NCBI RefSeq assembly: GCF_018129385.1
Contig: NZ_JAFCLN010000007.1
Span: 124,001-188,000, forward strand
DNA length: 64,000 nucleotides
DNA from: Bradyrhizobium lablabi
GTDB lineage: Bacteria; Pseudomonadota; Alphaproteobacteria; Rhizobiales; Xanthobacteraceae
Direction of reading: 5' to 3'
Shown here one piece after another: positions 8,307 to 17,608 of this stretch. Within the stretch, counting starts at the first letter, position 1. Each line of letters begins with the position of its first letter. A program made the position numbers and the translations under genes. The notes under the pieces were generated by a model. It was not told the DNA's origin. It worked only from the letters and a program-made list of their open reading frames with translations, and did not search any database.

Positions 8307-11300
8307 ATGAATGTGATGTCGTCCGTCGATGCCAAACGGCTGGTCGCAACCGAAGGCGATGACCAACTCTGGTACAAGGATGCGATCATCTACCAGCTTC
8401 ACGTGAAGGCCTTTGCCGACAGCAACAATGACGGCATCGGCGATTTCGCGGGACTGACGGAAAAACTCGGCTATCTACAGGACCTCGGCGTCACCACGCT
8501 GTGGCTGCTGCCGTTTTATCCCTCCCCCGGCCGCGACGACGGCTACGACATCGCCGACTATGGCGACATCAATCCCGATTTCGGGACGATGAAGGATTTC
8601 AGGCGCTTCATTCAGGAAGCCAAGAAGCATGGCCTGCGGGTCATCACCGAACTGGTGGTCAATCACACCTCCGATCAGCACCACTGGTTCAAGCGCGCCC
8701 GCCGCAGTGCGCGCGATTCCAGTGCCCGCAACTGGTACGTCTGGAGCGACAGCGACCAGAAATATCCGGGCACGCGCATCATCTTCACCGACACGGAAAA
8801 GTCGAACTGGACCTGGGATCCGGAGGCCGGCCAGTTCTACTGGCACCGCTTCTTCTCGCATCAGCCGGACCTGAATTTCGACAATCCGCGCGTGGTCAGC
8901 GCGATCGTGCAGGTGATGAAGCGCTGGCTGGATACCGGCGTCGACGGCTTCCGGTTAGATGCCATTCCCTATCTGTGCGAGCGCGACGGCACCAACAACG
9001 AGAACCTCCCGGAAACCCACGCCATCATCAAGCACCTGCGGCAGGAGCTCGACGCCTATGCCAAGGGCAAGGTGCTGCTGGCCGAGGCCAATCAATGGCC
9101 GGAGGACGTGCAGGAATATTTCGGCCGCAGCGATGAATGCCACATGGCCTATCATTTCCCGCTGATGCCGCGCATCTACATGGCGATCGCGCAGGAAGAC
9201 CGCTTTCCGATCACCGATATCCTGCGGCAGACACCCGACATTCCCGCCGACTGCCAATGGGCGCTGTTCCTGCGCAATCATGACGAGCTGACGCTCGAAA
9301 TGGTCACCGACGTGGAGCGCGACTATCTGTGGTCGACCTACGCCAACGATCCGCGCGCCCGCATCAATGTCGGCATCCGCCGCCGCCTCGCGCCGCTGAT
9401 GGACAACGACCGGCGCAAGATCGAACTGATGAATTCGCTGCTGCTGTCGTTTCCGGGTACGCCGATCATCTATTACGGCGACGAGATCGGCATGGGCGAC
9501 AACATCTATCTCGGCGACCGCAACGGCGTGCGCACACCGATGCAATGGACGCCCGACCGCAACGGCGGTTTCTCGCGCGCCGATCCGGCGCGGCTCTATG
9601 CGCCGATGATCATGGACCCGGTCTATGGCTATGAGTCGGTCAACGTGGAAGCGCAGTCGCGCAGCCTGTCCTCGCTGCTCAGCGCCACCAAGCGGCTGAT
9701 CGCGGTGCGCAAGTCGACGCTCGCCTTCGGCCGCGGCACCATGACCTTCATCCGTCCCGAGAACCGCGCGGTGCTCGCCTATGTGCGCCAGCATGACGAC
9801 GAGGTCATTCTCTGCGTCGCCAACCTGTCGCGATCGGCGCAGGCGACCGAGCTCGACCTGTCCGCGTTCAAGGAGCGCATCCCGCTGGAGATGCTGGGCC
9901 GCACGCGGTTTCCCGCGATCGGCGAACTGCCCTACATGATCACGCTGGCGCCTTACGGCTTCTACTGGTTCGAATTGCAGGAGCGCGGCAAGTCGGAGCC
10001 CGTGCGGCAACGCGCCGTGGGAGAGTTCGAGACGCTGGTGGTGCCGCTGAACTCGACATGGATGACGCTGGCCCGCACCCGCGGCGTGTTCGAGCATGAC
10101 GTGCTGCCCGGACATCTGGCGCGCACCCGCTGGTATCCCGAGCATCAGGCCAAATCGATCCATCCGACGCTGACGGCGGCGATTCCGTTCTGCGACATCG
10201 GCGACAACCGCCCCTACCTGATATTCTTCGATGCGACCCAAAAAGGCGAGACAGGACGCTATGTGTTGCCGATGCAGATCGAATGGGTGCGTTTCGATCG
10301 CGAGCACTACAATCCAAAGGCGTTCGCGGCGGTACGCCAGGGCGCGCGCGAGGGCACCCTGCTCGACGTCGCCAACGACCACATCTTCACGGGCCTGCTG
10401 CTGCGCAACCTTCGCGAAGAGCTGACGGTCGATGAGCCCGATCACGGCATCCAGCTCGAATTCCGCCCCACCGAAAAGTTTGCCGAAAAGACGGTCCGCG
10501 AGCCGAAGCACATTCGCGTCATCGAGAACGACAAGTTGAGCAGCAGCGCCATTGTCGACGAGGACTACTTTGTCAAGATTTACCGCAAGCTGGACGCCGG
10601 CACCCATCCCGAAATCGAGATGGGGCGCTTCCTTACCGAAGTTGCCGGCTTTGCCAATACGCCCGCGCTGCTCGGCAGCGTCGAGCTGATGCACGGAGAG
10701 CAGCGGAGCGCGATCGGCATCGTCAACGCTTTCGTCATGAACCAGGGCGACATGTGGACCGTGTCGGCCGCCTATCTCGACCGCTTTGTCGAAGAGCAAC
10801 GCCTGCTGTCGTCCGGCGAGGGTGTCAAGGAAAGCGAAGAGCAGGTTTCATATCTGCGCTATATGTCGCAAGCCGGACGTCGCCTGGCCGAGTTGCATAT
10901 TGCACTCGCCGGCAGCAAGGGGATGCCCGATTTCGAACCCGCCGCGGTCGTGCCGGATGATTTCGAACTCTGGCTTGACGACGTCCTGGTATGCGCCGGA
11001 CGTGTGTTCGACGCTCTCCGTCACCCGCACAAGGCGTTCAACGAGATGGAGCGTCCGCTGGTCAACCAATTGCTGGCCGAGCCGGCGCAGTTGCCGGATC
11101 GGCTGCGGGCCTTGCTCCCGCGCGAGATCGACTGCCCCAATATCCGTCATCACGGCAACCTGCATCTCGGAAAATTGCTGATCGTCAAGGACGACGTTTT
11201 CATCATCGATTTCGAGGGCAATCCCGCGCGCAGCATCGCCGAGCGACGGCGCAAGGCACCGGCGGCGCGCGACCTCGCAGGACTGATCCGGTCCATCGAT

Positions 11301-11609
11301 TGCTCGACCACGGCTACGCTGGAGCGTGGGCTGAAGGCGACGCCGGACGCGCACGACAGACTCGCCGCGGCCCTGGAGGGATGGCGGGACCGCGCCACCG
11401 AGGCGCTGCTGATTGCCTATAGCGAGACCATCGACGGACACGGGCTTTGGCCGTCGCGGGCCGATACCGCCGAAAAGCTGCTCAACTTCTTCCTGATCGA
11501 AAAAGCGTTCCATGAAATCGAGCATGGGGTGACCAAGCGGCCCGACTGGCTCCACGTACCGCTCACCGGTATGCTGCGTCTTCTGTCGCATTTACCCTTC
11601 GAGGCTTGA
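8307..11609 (+). CDS. treS: Trehalose synthase-maltokinase fusion (TreS-Mak)
   Basis: A 1100-residue fusion. Residues about 1-560 are GH13 trehalose synthase (maltose/trehalose interconversion) with D218 in [10 protein letters not shown]260 in [10 protein letters not shown] and D326 in [11 protein letters not shown]. The C-terminal part is a maltokinase-like (Pep2) phosphotransferase fold that normally makes maltose 1-phosphate for GlgE. Odd: the kinase catalytic loop reads HHGNLHLGK, with N951 where the family has the catalytic Asp of HGD, and the metal-binding segment reads IDFEGNP (D968 kept, N972 where Glu is usual). The kinase may be inactive or altered. ATG 8307 has AAGGGA upstream. The stop overlaps the glgB ATG by one base. 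Confidence 0.93.
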   Translation: MNVMSSVDAKRLVATEGDDQLWYKDAIIYQLHVKAFADSNNDGIGDFAGLTEKLGYLQDLGVTTLWLLPFYPSPGRDDGYDIADYGDINPDFGTMKDFRRFIQEAKKHGLRVITELVVNHTSDQHHWFKRARRSARDSSARNWYVWSDSDQKYPGTRIIFTDTEKSNWTWDPEAGQFYWHRFFSHQPDLNFDNPRVVSAIVQVMKRWLDTGVDGFRLDAIPYLCERDGTNNENLPETHAIIKHLRQELDAYAKGKVLLAEANQWPEDVQEYFGRSDECHMAYHFPLMPRIYMAIAQEDRFPITDILRQTPDIPADCQWALFLRNHDELTLEMVTDVERDYLWSTYANDPRARINVGIRRRLAPLMDNDRRKIELMNSLLLSFPGTPIIYYGDEIGMGDNIYLGDRNGVRTPMQWTPDRNGGFSRADPARLYAPMIMDPVYGYESVNVEAQSRSLSSLLSATKRLIAVRKSTLAFGRGTMTFIRPENRAVLAYVRQHDDEVILCVANLSRSAQATELDLSAFKERIPLEMLGRTRFPAIGELPYMITLAPYGFYWFELQERGKSEPVRQRAVGEFETLVVPLNSTWMTLARTRGVFEHDVLPGHLARTRWYPEHQAKSIHPTLTAAIPFCDIGDNRPYLIFFDATQKGETGRYVLPMQIEWVRFDREHYNPKAFAAVRQGAREGTLLDVANDHIFTGLLLRNLREELTVDEPDHGIQLEFRPTEKFAEKTVREPKHIRVIENDKLSSSAIVDEDYFVKIYRKLDAGTHPEIEMGRFLTEVAGFANTPALLGSVELMHGEQRSAIGIVNAFVMNQGDMWTVSAAYLDRFVEEQRLLSSGEGVKESEEQVSYLRYMSQAGRRLAELHIALAGSKGMPDFEPAAVVPDDFELWLDDVLVCAGRVFDALRHPHKAFNEMERPLVNQLLAEPAQLPDRLRALLPREIDCPNIRHHGNLHLGKLLIVKDDVFIIDFEGNPARSIAERRRKAPAARDLAGLIRSIDCSTTATLERGLKATPDAHDRLAAALEGWRDRATEALLIAYSETIDGHGLWPSRADTAEKLLNFFLIEKAFHEIEHGVTKRPDWLHVPLTGMLRLLSHLPFEA

Positions 11610-13753
11610 TGCCGAAATTACCCGCCGAGGCCTATGCGATCATCGAAGGGCGTCATTCCGACCCCTTCCACTATCTCGGACTGCACACCGAGGGCGACAA
11701 GAGCGTCGTGCGCGCGTTCCTGCCGGAAGCCTCGAATGTCGAGGCTGTCGGCGAGCATGGCGAAACCGCGCCGCTGAAACGCATCCACGATGCCGGCCTG
11801 TTCGCCGGCGCATTGCCGAACGGCTCGCAGCGCTACCAGTTGCGCGCCCGTTTCGGCGATCATGTCGTCGACCTCGATGATCCCTATCGTTTTCCACCCG
11901 TGCTGGGCGATATCGACCTCTATCTGCTCGGCGAGGGCACCCATCAGCGCATCTATGACAAGCTCGGCGCCCACCCGATGACGCTCGATGGCGTCGAAGG
12001 CGTCGCCTTCGTGGTGCTGGCGCCGAACGCCCGGCGAGTCAGCGTGGTCGGCGATTTCAACTTCTGGAACGCGCGGCGGCATCCGATGCGGGTGCGCGGC
12101 AACGGCTATTGGGAGCTGTTCATTCCGCATGCGCGCGAAGGCGACCACTACAAGTTCGACATCATCGGCCCCAACGGACAGCATTTGCCGCTGAAATCCG
12201 ATCCGGTCACCTTTGCCGCCGAGGTACGGCCGAAAACCGCCTCAATCGTGCTGGACGTAACCAAAATTCCGTATCCGCATCCGGCGCCTGACGGCATCAA
12301 CGCGCTCAGCGCGCCCATGTCGATCTACGAGGTTCATCTCGGCTCATGGCGGCGCAAGGGCCGCAACGAGTGGCTGAGCTATCGCGATCTTGCCGAGCAG
12401 CTACCTCGCTATGCCCGCGATCTCGGATTCACCCACATCGAATTCCTGCCTGTCAGCGAGCATCCGTTCGATGGCTCCTGGGGCTATCAGCCGACCGGGC
12501 TGTTCGCGCCGACCAGCCGGTTCGGCCCGCCGGCCGATTTCGCTCATCTGGTCGATGCCTGCCATCGCCAAGGCCTTGGCGTGTTGCTCGACTGGGTGCC
12601 CGGGCATTTTCCCGACGATCCGCATGGCCTCGGCCATTTCGACGGCACCTCGCTCTACGAGCACGCCAATCCGCTACAGGGCCGGCATCTCGACTGGGGC
12701 ACGCTGATCTACAATTACGGCCGCACGGAAGTGACGAATTTTCTGGTGTCCAATGCGCTGTTCTGGCTCGAGCGCTACGGCATCGACGGCCTGCGCGTCG
12801 ATGCGGTGGCGTCCATGCTCTATCTCGACTACAGCCGGCCCGCCGGCGGCTGGATCCCGAACCAGCATGGCGGGCGCGAGAATCTCGAAGCCATCGCCTT
12901 CCTGCGCCGCTTCAACACCGAAGTATTTGCCCGCTTTCCGCAGGCCACGACGGCGGCGGAAGAATCGACCGCCTGGCCGCAAGTCTCGCGCCCGCTCGAA
13001 TTCGGCGGCCTCGGCTTCGGCTACAAGTGGAACATGGGCTGGATGCACGACACGCTGAAATATATCGGCAAGGATCCCATCCACCGCCAACATCACCACG
13101 GCGACATCCTGTTCGGCCTGCACTACGCCTTCTCGGAAAACTTCATCCTGCCGCTGTCGCATGACGAGGTCGTGCACGGCAAGCGCTCGATCCTCGGTCG
13201 CATGCCGGGCGACCAGTGGCAGCGCTTTGCGAATTTGCGCGCCTATTACAGCTTCATGTTCGGCCATCCCGGCAAGAAGCTGCTGTTCATGGGCTGCGAG
13301 TTCGGCCAGGAGCGGGAGTGGAATCACGACCATTCGCTGGATTGGCATCTGCTCGGCGACCAGAAGCATGCAGGCATCCAGAACCTGATCCGCGACCTCA
13401 ACAGGCTGTACCGCTCGCAGCCGGCACTTCACCAGCTCGACTGCGAGGAGGCTGGCTTTGAATGGGTGATCACGGATGATGCTGGAAACAACGTGTTTGC
13501 CTGGATACGTAAAGGCCGCGATGCGCATGCGCGCTGCCTCGTCGTCGTAAACTTCTCGCCCAACGTCTATTACAATTACCGTGTGCGCGTGCCCTTTGGC
13601 GGAAAGTGGCGCGAGGTGTTCAATTCCGACTCCGCACATTATGGCGGAACCAATGTCGGGAATGTCGGCGAAGTACATGCATCGGGACCGGCACCCGAAC
13701 TCAACCTCACCATCCCACCGCTGGCCGCGATCTTCCTCGTGCCGGAAGGCTGA
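11609..13753 (+). CDS. glgB: 1,4-alpha-glucan branching enzyme
   Basis: Creates alpha-1,6 branches in glycogen. The 714-residue protein has N-terminal carbohydrate-binding beta-sandwich domains (about 1-220, including [15 protein letters not shown]) and a GH13 barrel with nucleophile D398 in [10 protein letters not shown], acid/base E451 in AEESTAWP and the [12 protein letters not shown] motif, then a C-terminal beta domain. ATG 11609 shares its first base with the treS-mak stop (TGATG), so translation is coupled. It belongs to the treS-glgB-glgX-treZ-treY operon. Confidence 0.96.
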   Translation: MPKLPAEAYAIIEGRHSDPFHYLGLHTEGDKSVVRAFLPEASNVEAVGEHGETAPLKRIHDAGLFAGALPNGSQRYQLRARFGDHVVDLDDPYRFPPVLGDIDLYLLGEGTHQRIYDKLGAHPMTLDGVEGVAFVVLAPNARRVSVVGDFNFWNARRHPMRVRGNGYWELFIPHAREGDHYKFDIIGPNGQHLPLKSDPVTFAAEVRPKTASIVLDVTKIPYPHPAPDGINALSAPMSIYEVHLGSWRRKGRNEWLSYRDLAEQLPRYARDLGFTHIEFLPVSEHPFDGSWGYQPTGLFAPTSRFGPPADFAHLVDACHRQGLGVLLDWVPGHFPDDPHGLGHFDGTSLYEHANPLQGRHLDWGTLIYNYGRTEVTNFLVSNALFWLERYGIDGLRVDAVASMLYLDYSRPAGGWIPNQHGGRENLEAIAFLRRFNTEVFARFPQATTAAEESTAWPQVSRPLEFGGLGFGYKWNMGWMHDTLKYIGKDPIHRQHHHGDILFGLHYAFSENFILPLSHDEVVHGKRSILGRMPGDQWQRFANLRAYYSFMFGHPGKKLLFMGCEFGQEREWNHDHSLDWHLLGDQKHAGIQNLIRDLNRLYRSQPALHQLDCEEAGFEWVITDDAGNNVFAWIRKGRDAHARCLVVVNFSPNVYYNYRVRVPFGGKWREVFNSDSAHYGGTNVGNVGEVHASGPAPELNLTIPPLAAIFLVPEG

Positions 13754-15832
13754 ATGATGCGACTGACTGGGGGCACGTCCTCGCGTCTGGGTGCAAGCTG
13801 GGACGGCAGGGGCACCAATTTTGCGCTGTTCTCCGCCAATGCGGAGAAGGTCGAGCTATGCCTGTTCGATGCCCAGGGCCGCCGCGAGCTCGAGCGCATT
13901 GAGCTGCCGGAGCGCACCGAAGACGTCTGGCACGGCTACCTCAACGACGTTTCGCCCGGGCAGCTCTACGGCTATCGCGTCTATGGGCCCTACGCGCCGG
14001 AGCGCGGCCACCGTTTCAATGCCAACAAGCTGCTGCTCGACCCCTACGCCAGACGGCTCGCCGGGCGGCTGGTGTGGAGCGATGCGCATTTCGCCTACCG
14101 CACCGGCAGCGCCCGCGAGGACCTTTCGTTCGATCGCCGCGACAACGCGCGCGGCATGCCGAAGGCGGTGGTGGTCGACGAGAGCTTCAACTGGGGCCGG
14201 CGTGAAATTCGTCCGAACATCCCTTGGGAAGACACCATCATCTACGAGGCCCATGTCAAGGGCCTGACCCAGAAGCGCGAGGACGTGCCGCCCAACCTGC
14301 GCGGCACCTATGGCGGCCTCTCCTCGCCGGCGATGATCGAGCACCTCAAGAACCTCGGCGTTACCGCGATCGAACTGTTGCCGATCCACGGCCTGATCGA
14401 CGACCGGCGGCTGGTCGAGCTGAAGCTCGCCAATTACTGGGGTTACAACACCATCGCCTTCTTCGCCCCCGAGGCGCGCTACGCACAGGACAATCCGCTC
14501 GATTCGTTCCGCACCACGGTGGCGCGGCTGCACGATGCCGGCATCGAGGTGATGCTGGATGTCGTCTACAACCATACGGCCGAAGGCAACCATATGGGTC
14601 CGACGCTGTCGTTCCGCGGCATCGACAACGCATCCTATTACTGGCTGAACAAGGAAAACCCGCGCTATTACGACGACTTCACCGGTTGCGGCTCGTCGGT
14701 CAACCTGACCCATCCACGCGTGCTCCAGATGGTGATGGATTCGCTGCGCTACTGGGTCGAGGTCTGCCATGTCGACGGCTTTCGCTTCGACCTTGCCACC
14801 ACGCTGGCGCGCGGGCCGAACGGGTTCGACCGCGGCAGCGGCTTCCTCACCGCTGTCAGGCAGGACCCGGTGCTCGCCACCGTCAAGCTCGTTGCCGAAC
14901 CCTGGGATCTCGGCATGGGCGGCTACCAGGTCGGCGCATTCCCCTCGCAATGGTCGGAATGGAACGACCGCTATCGCAGCGCGATGCGGCGCTACTGGAG
15001 CGGCGAAGGCAGCCTGATCGGCGATATCTCGAGCCGGATGACGGCGTCATCCGACCTGTTCCATCATGACAACCGCGCCACGCGCGCCGGCATCAACCAC
15101 ATCACCGTGCATGACGGTTTTACGCTGGCCGATCTCTTCAGCTACAACGAAAAGCACAACGAGGCCAATGGCGAGGAAAATCGCGACGGCTCCAACGACA
15201 ATCACAGCAACAATTGCGGTGTTGAAGGTCCGACCGACGATCCAAAGATCCTGGCGCTGCGCCGGCAATTGCGCAAGAACCAGTTCGCCTGCCTGATGCT
15301 GGCTCAGGGCACGCCGCTGCTGCTTGCCGGCGACGAAGTCGGCAATTCGCAATCCGGCAACAACAACGCCTATTGCCAGGACAACGAAATCGGCTGGGTC
15401 GGCTGGGACAATCTCGGCAAGGATGGCGAGGATTTTACCGGCTTCATCGGCCATCTGACTGCACTGCGCCGGCAATTTGGCCAGATCCGCTGCCAGCGCT
15501 GGCTCGACGGACGCCGCACCGACGGCTCCTATGGCGTGCTCTGGCTCACGCCCTCAGCCGAGGAGATGAAGGAATCCGACTGGAAATTCCCGGAGGGGCG
15601 ATTTCTGTCCTACGTGCTCGGCCCGATGGAACAAGGACAGGCGCCGATCTTTATCGTGCTCAACGCCGCCCCCGAAGAGATCGCGTTCAAGCTGCCAAAA
15701 ATGACCGAATACAAGAACTGGCAACAGGTGCTCAACACCACCGGCGAAGAGCCGGCAAGCGTTGCGTTCCCTTCGGGCGCCGACACCAAGGCGCCGCCCC
15801 GCTCGGTGCTCGCCTTTGCGGGTTCGGCATGA
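13754..15832 (+). CDS. glgX: Glycogen debranching enzyme (GlgX, GH13 isoamylase type)
   Basis: Hydrolyses alpha-1,6 branch points of limit dextrins. The 692-residue protein has an N-terminal CBM48-like domain (ASWDGRGTNFALFSANA) and a GH13 barrel with D346 in GFRFDLATTL, E382 in LVAEPWDLGMGG and the VHDGFTLADLFSY / NEKHNEANGE motif typical of GlgX. Two adjacent ATGs (13754 and 13757) follow the glgB stop directly; GGAAGG inside the end of glgB is the ribosome site. In this operon it supplies linear maltodextrins for TreYZ and MalQ. Its stop overlaps treZ as ATGA. Confidence 0.95.
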   Translation: MMRLTGGTSSRLGASWDGRGTNFALFSANAEKVELCLFDAQGRRELERIELPERTEDVWHGYLNDVSPGQLYGYRVYGPYAPERGHRFNANKLLLDPYARRLAGRLVWSDAHFAYRTGSAREDLSFDRRDNARGMPKAVVVDESFNWGRREIRPNIPWEDTIIYEAHVKGLTQKREDVPPNLRGTYGGLSSPAMIEHLKNLGVTAIELLPIHGLIDDRRLVELKLANYWGYNTIAFFAPEARYAQDNPLDSFRTTVARLHDAGIEVMLDVVYNHTAEGNHMGPTLSFRGIDNASYYWLNKENPRYYDDFTGCGSSVNLTHPRVLQMVMDSLRYWVEVCHVDGFRFDLATTLARGPNGFDRGSGFLTAVRQDPVLATVKLVAEPWDLGMGGYQVGAFPSQWSEWNDRYRSAMRRYWSGEGSLIGDISSRMTASSDLFHHDNRATRAGINHITVHDGFTLADLFSYNEKHNEANGEENRDGSNDNHSNNCGVEGPTDDPKILALRRQLRKNQFACLMLAQGTPLLLAGDEVGNSQSGNNNAYCQDNEIGWVGWDNLGKDGEDFTGFIGHLTALRRQFGQIRCQRWLDGRRTDGSYGVLWLTPSAEEMKESDWKFPEGRFLSYVLGPMEQGQAPIFIVLNAAPEEIAFKLPKMTEYKNWQQVLNTTGEEPASVAFPSGADTKAPPRSVLAFAGSA

Positions 15833-17604
15833 ATGAGCGGCAGTTCGGTCCGGAACTGACGAAAGATGGCACGCTGTTCCGGCTATGGGCGCCGGCGGCC
15901 AAGCGTGTCGATCTGCTGCTGGACAAACCGCATGCGATGACGCGCGGCGATGGCGGCTGGTTCACAGCCGGGATTTCGGGCGCCGGTGCCGGTACCCGCT
16001 ACAAATTCCGCATCGATGACGAGGTCGACGTCCCCGATCCCGCATCCGCCTTCCAGCCCGACGATGTGTTCGGCCCCAGCGAGGTGATCGATCATGCCGC
16101 CTACCCATGGCGCGCAAAGGATTGGCGCGGAAGGCCGTGGCAAGAGGCGGTGGTGCTGGAGACACATGTCGGCACGTTCACGAAAGAAGGCACCTATCGC
16201 GGCATGATCGACAAGCTCGATCATCTGGTCGAGACCGGCATCACGGCGCTCGAGTTGATGCCTCTGGCGGATTTCGCCGGCAGCCGTGGCTGGGGCTACG
16301 ATGGCGTGCTGTTGTATGCGCCGGACAGTGCCTACGGCCGTCCCGAAGACCTCAAGGCGCTGATCGATGAGGCGCATCGGCGCGGCCTGATGGTGATGCT
16401 GGATGTCGTCTACAATCACTTCGGCCCCGAGGGAAATTATCTCGGCCGCTACGCGCCAAACTTCTTCACGGACGCGCATACCCCGTGGGGCAGCGCGATC
16501 GACTATCGCGTGCCTGAAGTGCGCAGCTTCGCGATCGGAAACGCGCTGCATTGGCTGCGCGATTACCGCTTCGACGGGCTTCGACTAGACGCCGTCAACA
16601 CCATCGTCGAGGCCGGCGAAGTCCCGATCCTGAACGATATCAGCAGGGCAGCCGGCAAGCTTGCGGGCGAGACCGGCCGCCACATTCACCTCGTGCTCGA
16701 AAACAGCGACAACCGTGTCACCCTGCTCGACGCCAACGAGGATCCGTTGCGCGGCAAATACCGCGGACAATGGAACGACGACTATCACCACGTCTGGCAT
16801 GTGATGATGACCGGCGAGGCGCAAGGCTATTACGGCGATTATCAAACCTCGCCGCAGCGCGATCTGGCCAAGGCGCTGGCGTCGGGTTTCGTCTATCAGG
16901 GCGAGGTTTCCGAATTCTGGGGCGGCAAGCGGCGCGGCGAACGAAGCGGGAAATTGCCGCCTACCACCTTCATCAACTTCCTACAGAACCACGACCAGAT
17001 CGGTAACCGCCCTTTTGGCGACCGGCTGGAAAGCATTGCCGATCCCGCTGCGGTCGAAGCGGCGCTGGCGGTTACGCTGATCGCGCCGATGACGCCGATG
17101 CTGTTCATGGGCGAGGAGTGGGGCTCAAAGGTCCCCTTCCCGTTCTTCTGCGATTTCAAGGGCGATCTCGCGAATGCGGTGCGCAAGGGGCGTCGCAGCG
17201 AGTATGAATGGGCCTATGCGAAGTATGGCGATGAAGTCCCTGATCCCCTCGACAAGGCCACGTTCGATTCCGCCGTGCTCGACTGGGAGGCGTGCAATGT
17301 CGAGCCGGGCCGAACACGGCTGAGACTGGTGCGCGACCTGCTTGCGGTCCGCCGCCGCGAAATCGCACCAAGACTTGCGGATTCGAGCTTTGGCGAGGCC
17401 TACGCGACCGACGATGGTTTTGTGACGGCAAACTGGCGCATGGGCGACGGCAAGACGTTGCACCTGCTGGCCAACCTGTCGAATCGCGATCTCGCCATTT
17501 CGCCGGGTGAAATAAAGGGAACCCTGATCTGGGGCAATGAGTTGAAAGGAACTGTGCCGCCGTCAAAGATCAAGGCTTGGGCGGTGTCCTGGCGCATCGG
17601 ATGA
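15829..17604 (+). CDS. treZ: Maltooligosyl trehalose trehalohydrolase
   Basis: Cleaves maltooligosyl-trehalose made by TreY to release trehalose. The 591-residue protein has an N-terminal beta domain (FGPELTKDGTLFRLWAPAAK), a GH13 barrel with GWGYDGVLLYAPDSAYG typical of TreZ, nucleophile D254 in GLRLDAVNTI, E291 in LVLENSDNR and FLQNHDQIGNRPFGDR. The ATG at 15829 overlaps the glgX stop by 4 bases. It is followed after 4 bases by treY, the partner enzyme. Confidence 0.95.
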   Translation: MNERQFGPELTKDGTLFRLWAPAAKRVDLLLDKPHAMTRGDGGWFTAGISGAGAGTRYKFRIDDEVDVPDPASAFQPDDVFGPSEVIDHAAYPWRAKDWRGRPWQEAVVLETHVGTFTKEGTYRGMIDKLDHLVETGITALELMPLADFAGSRGWGYDGVLLYAPDSAYGRPEDLKALIDEAHRRGLMVMLDVVYNHFGPEGNYLGRYAPNFFTDAHTPWGSAIDYRVPEVRSFAIGNALHWLRDYRFDGLRLDAVNTIVEAGEVPILNDISRAAGKLAGETGRHIHLVLENSDNRVTLLDANEDPLRGKYRGQWNDDYHHVWHVMMTGEAQGYYGDYQTSPQRDLAKALASGFVYQGEVSEFWGGKRRGERSGKLPPTTFINFLQNHDQIGNRPFGDRLESIADPAAVEAALAVTLIAPMTPMLFMGEEWGSKVPFPFFCDFKGDLANAVRKGRRSEYEWAYAKYGDEVPDPLDKATFDSAVLDWEACNVEPGRTRLRLVRDLLAVRRREIAPRLADSSFGEAYATDDGFVTANWRMGDGKTLHLLANLSNRDLAISPGEIKGTLIWGNELKGTVPPSKIKAWAVSWRIG

Positions 17605-17608
17605 CAAA

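Noticed and set aside
8955..10799. Long open frame on the minus strand opposite treS-mak
   Set aside because: It lies wholly antisense to conserved GH13 and kinase motifs and its translation has no recognisable domain; long antisense frames are expected in GC-rich DNA.
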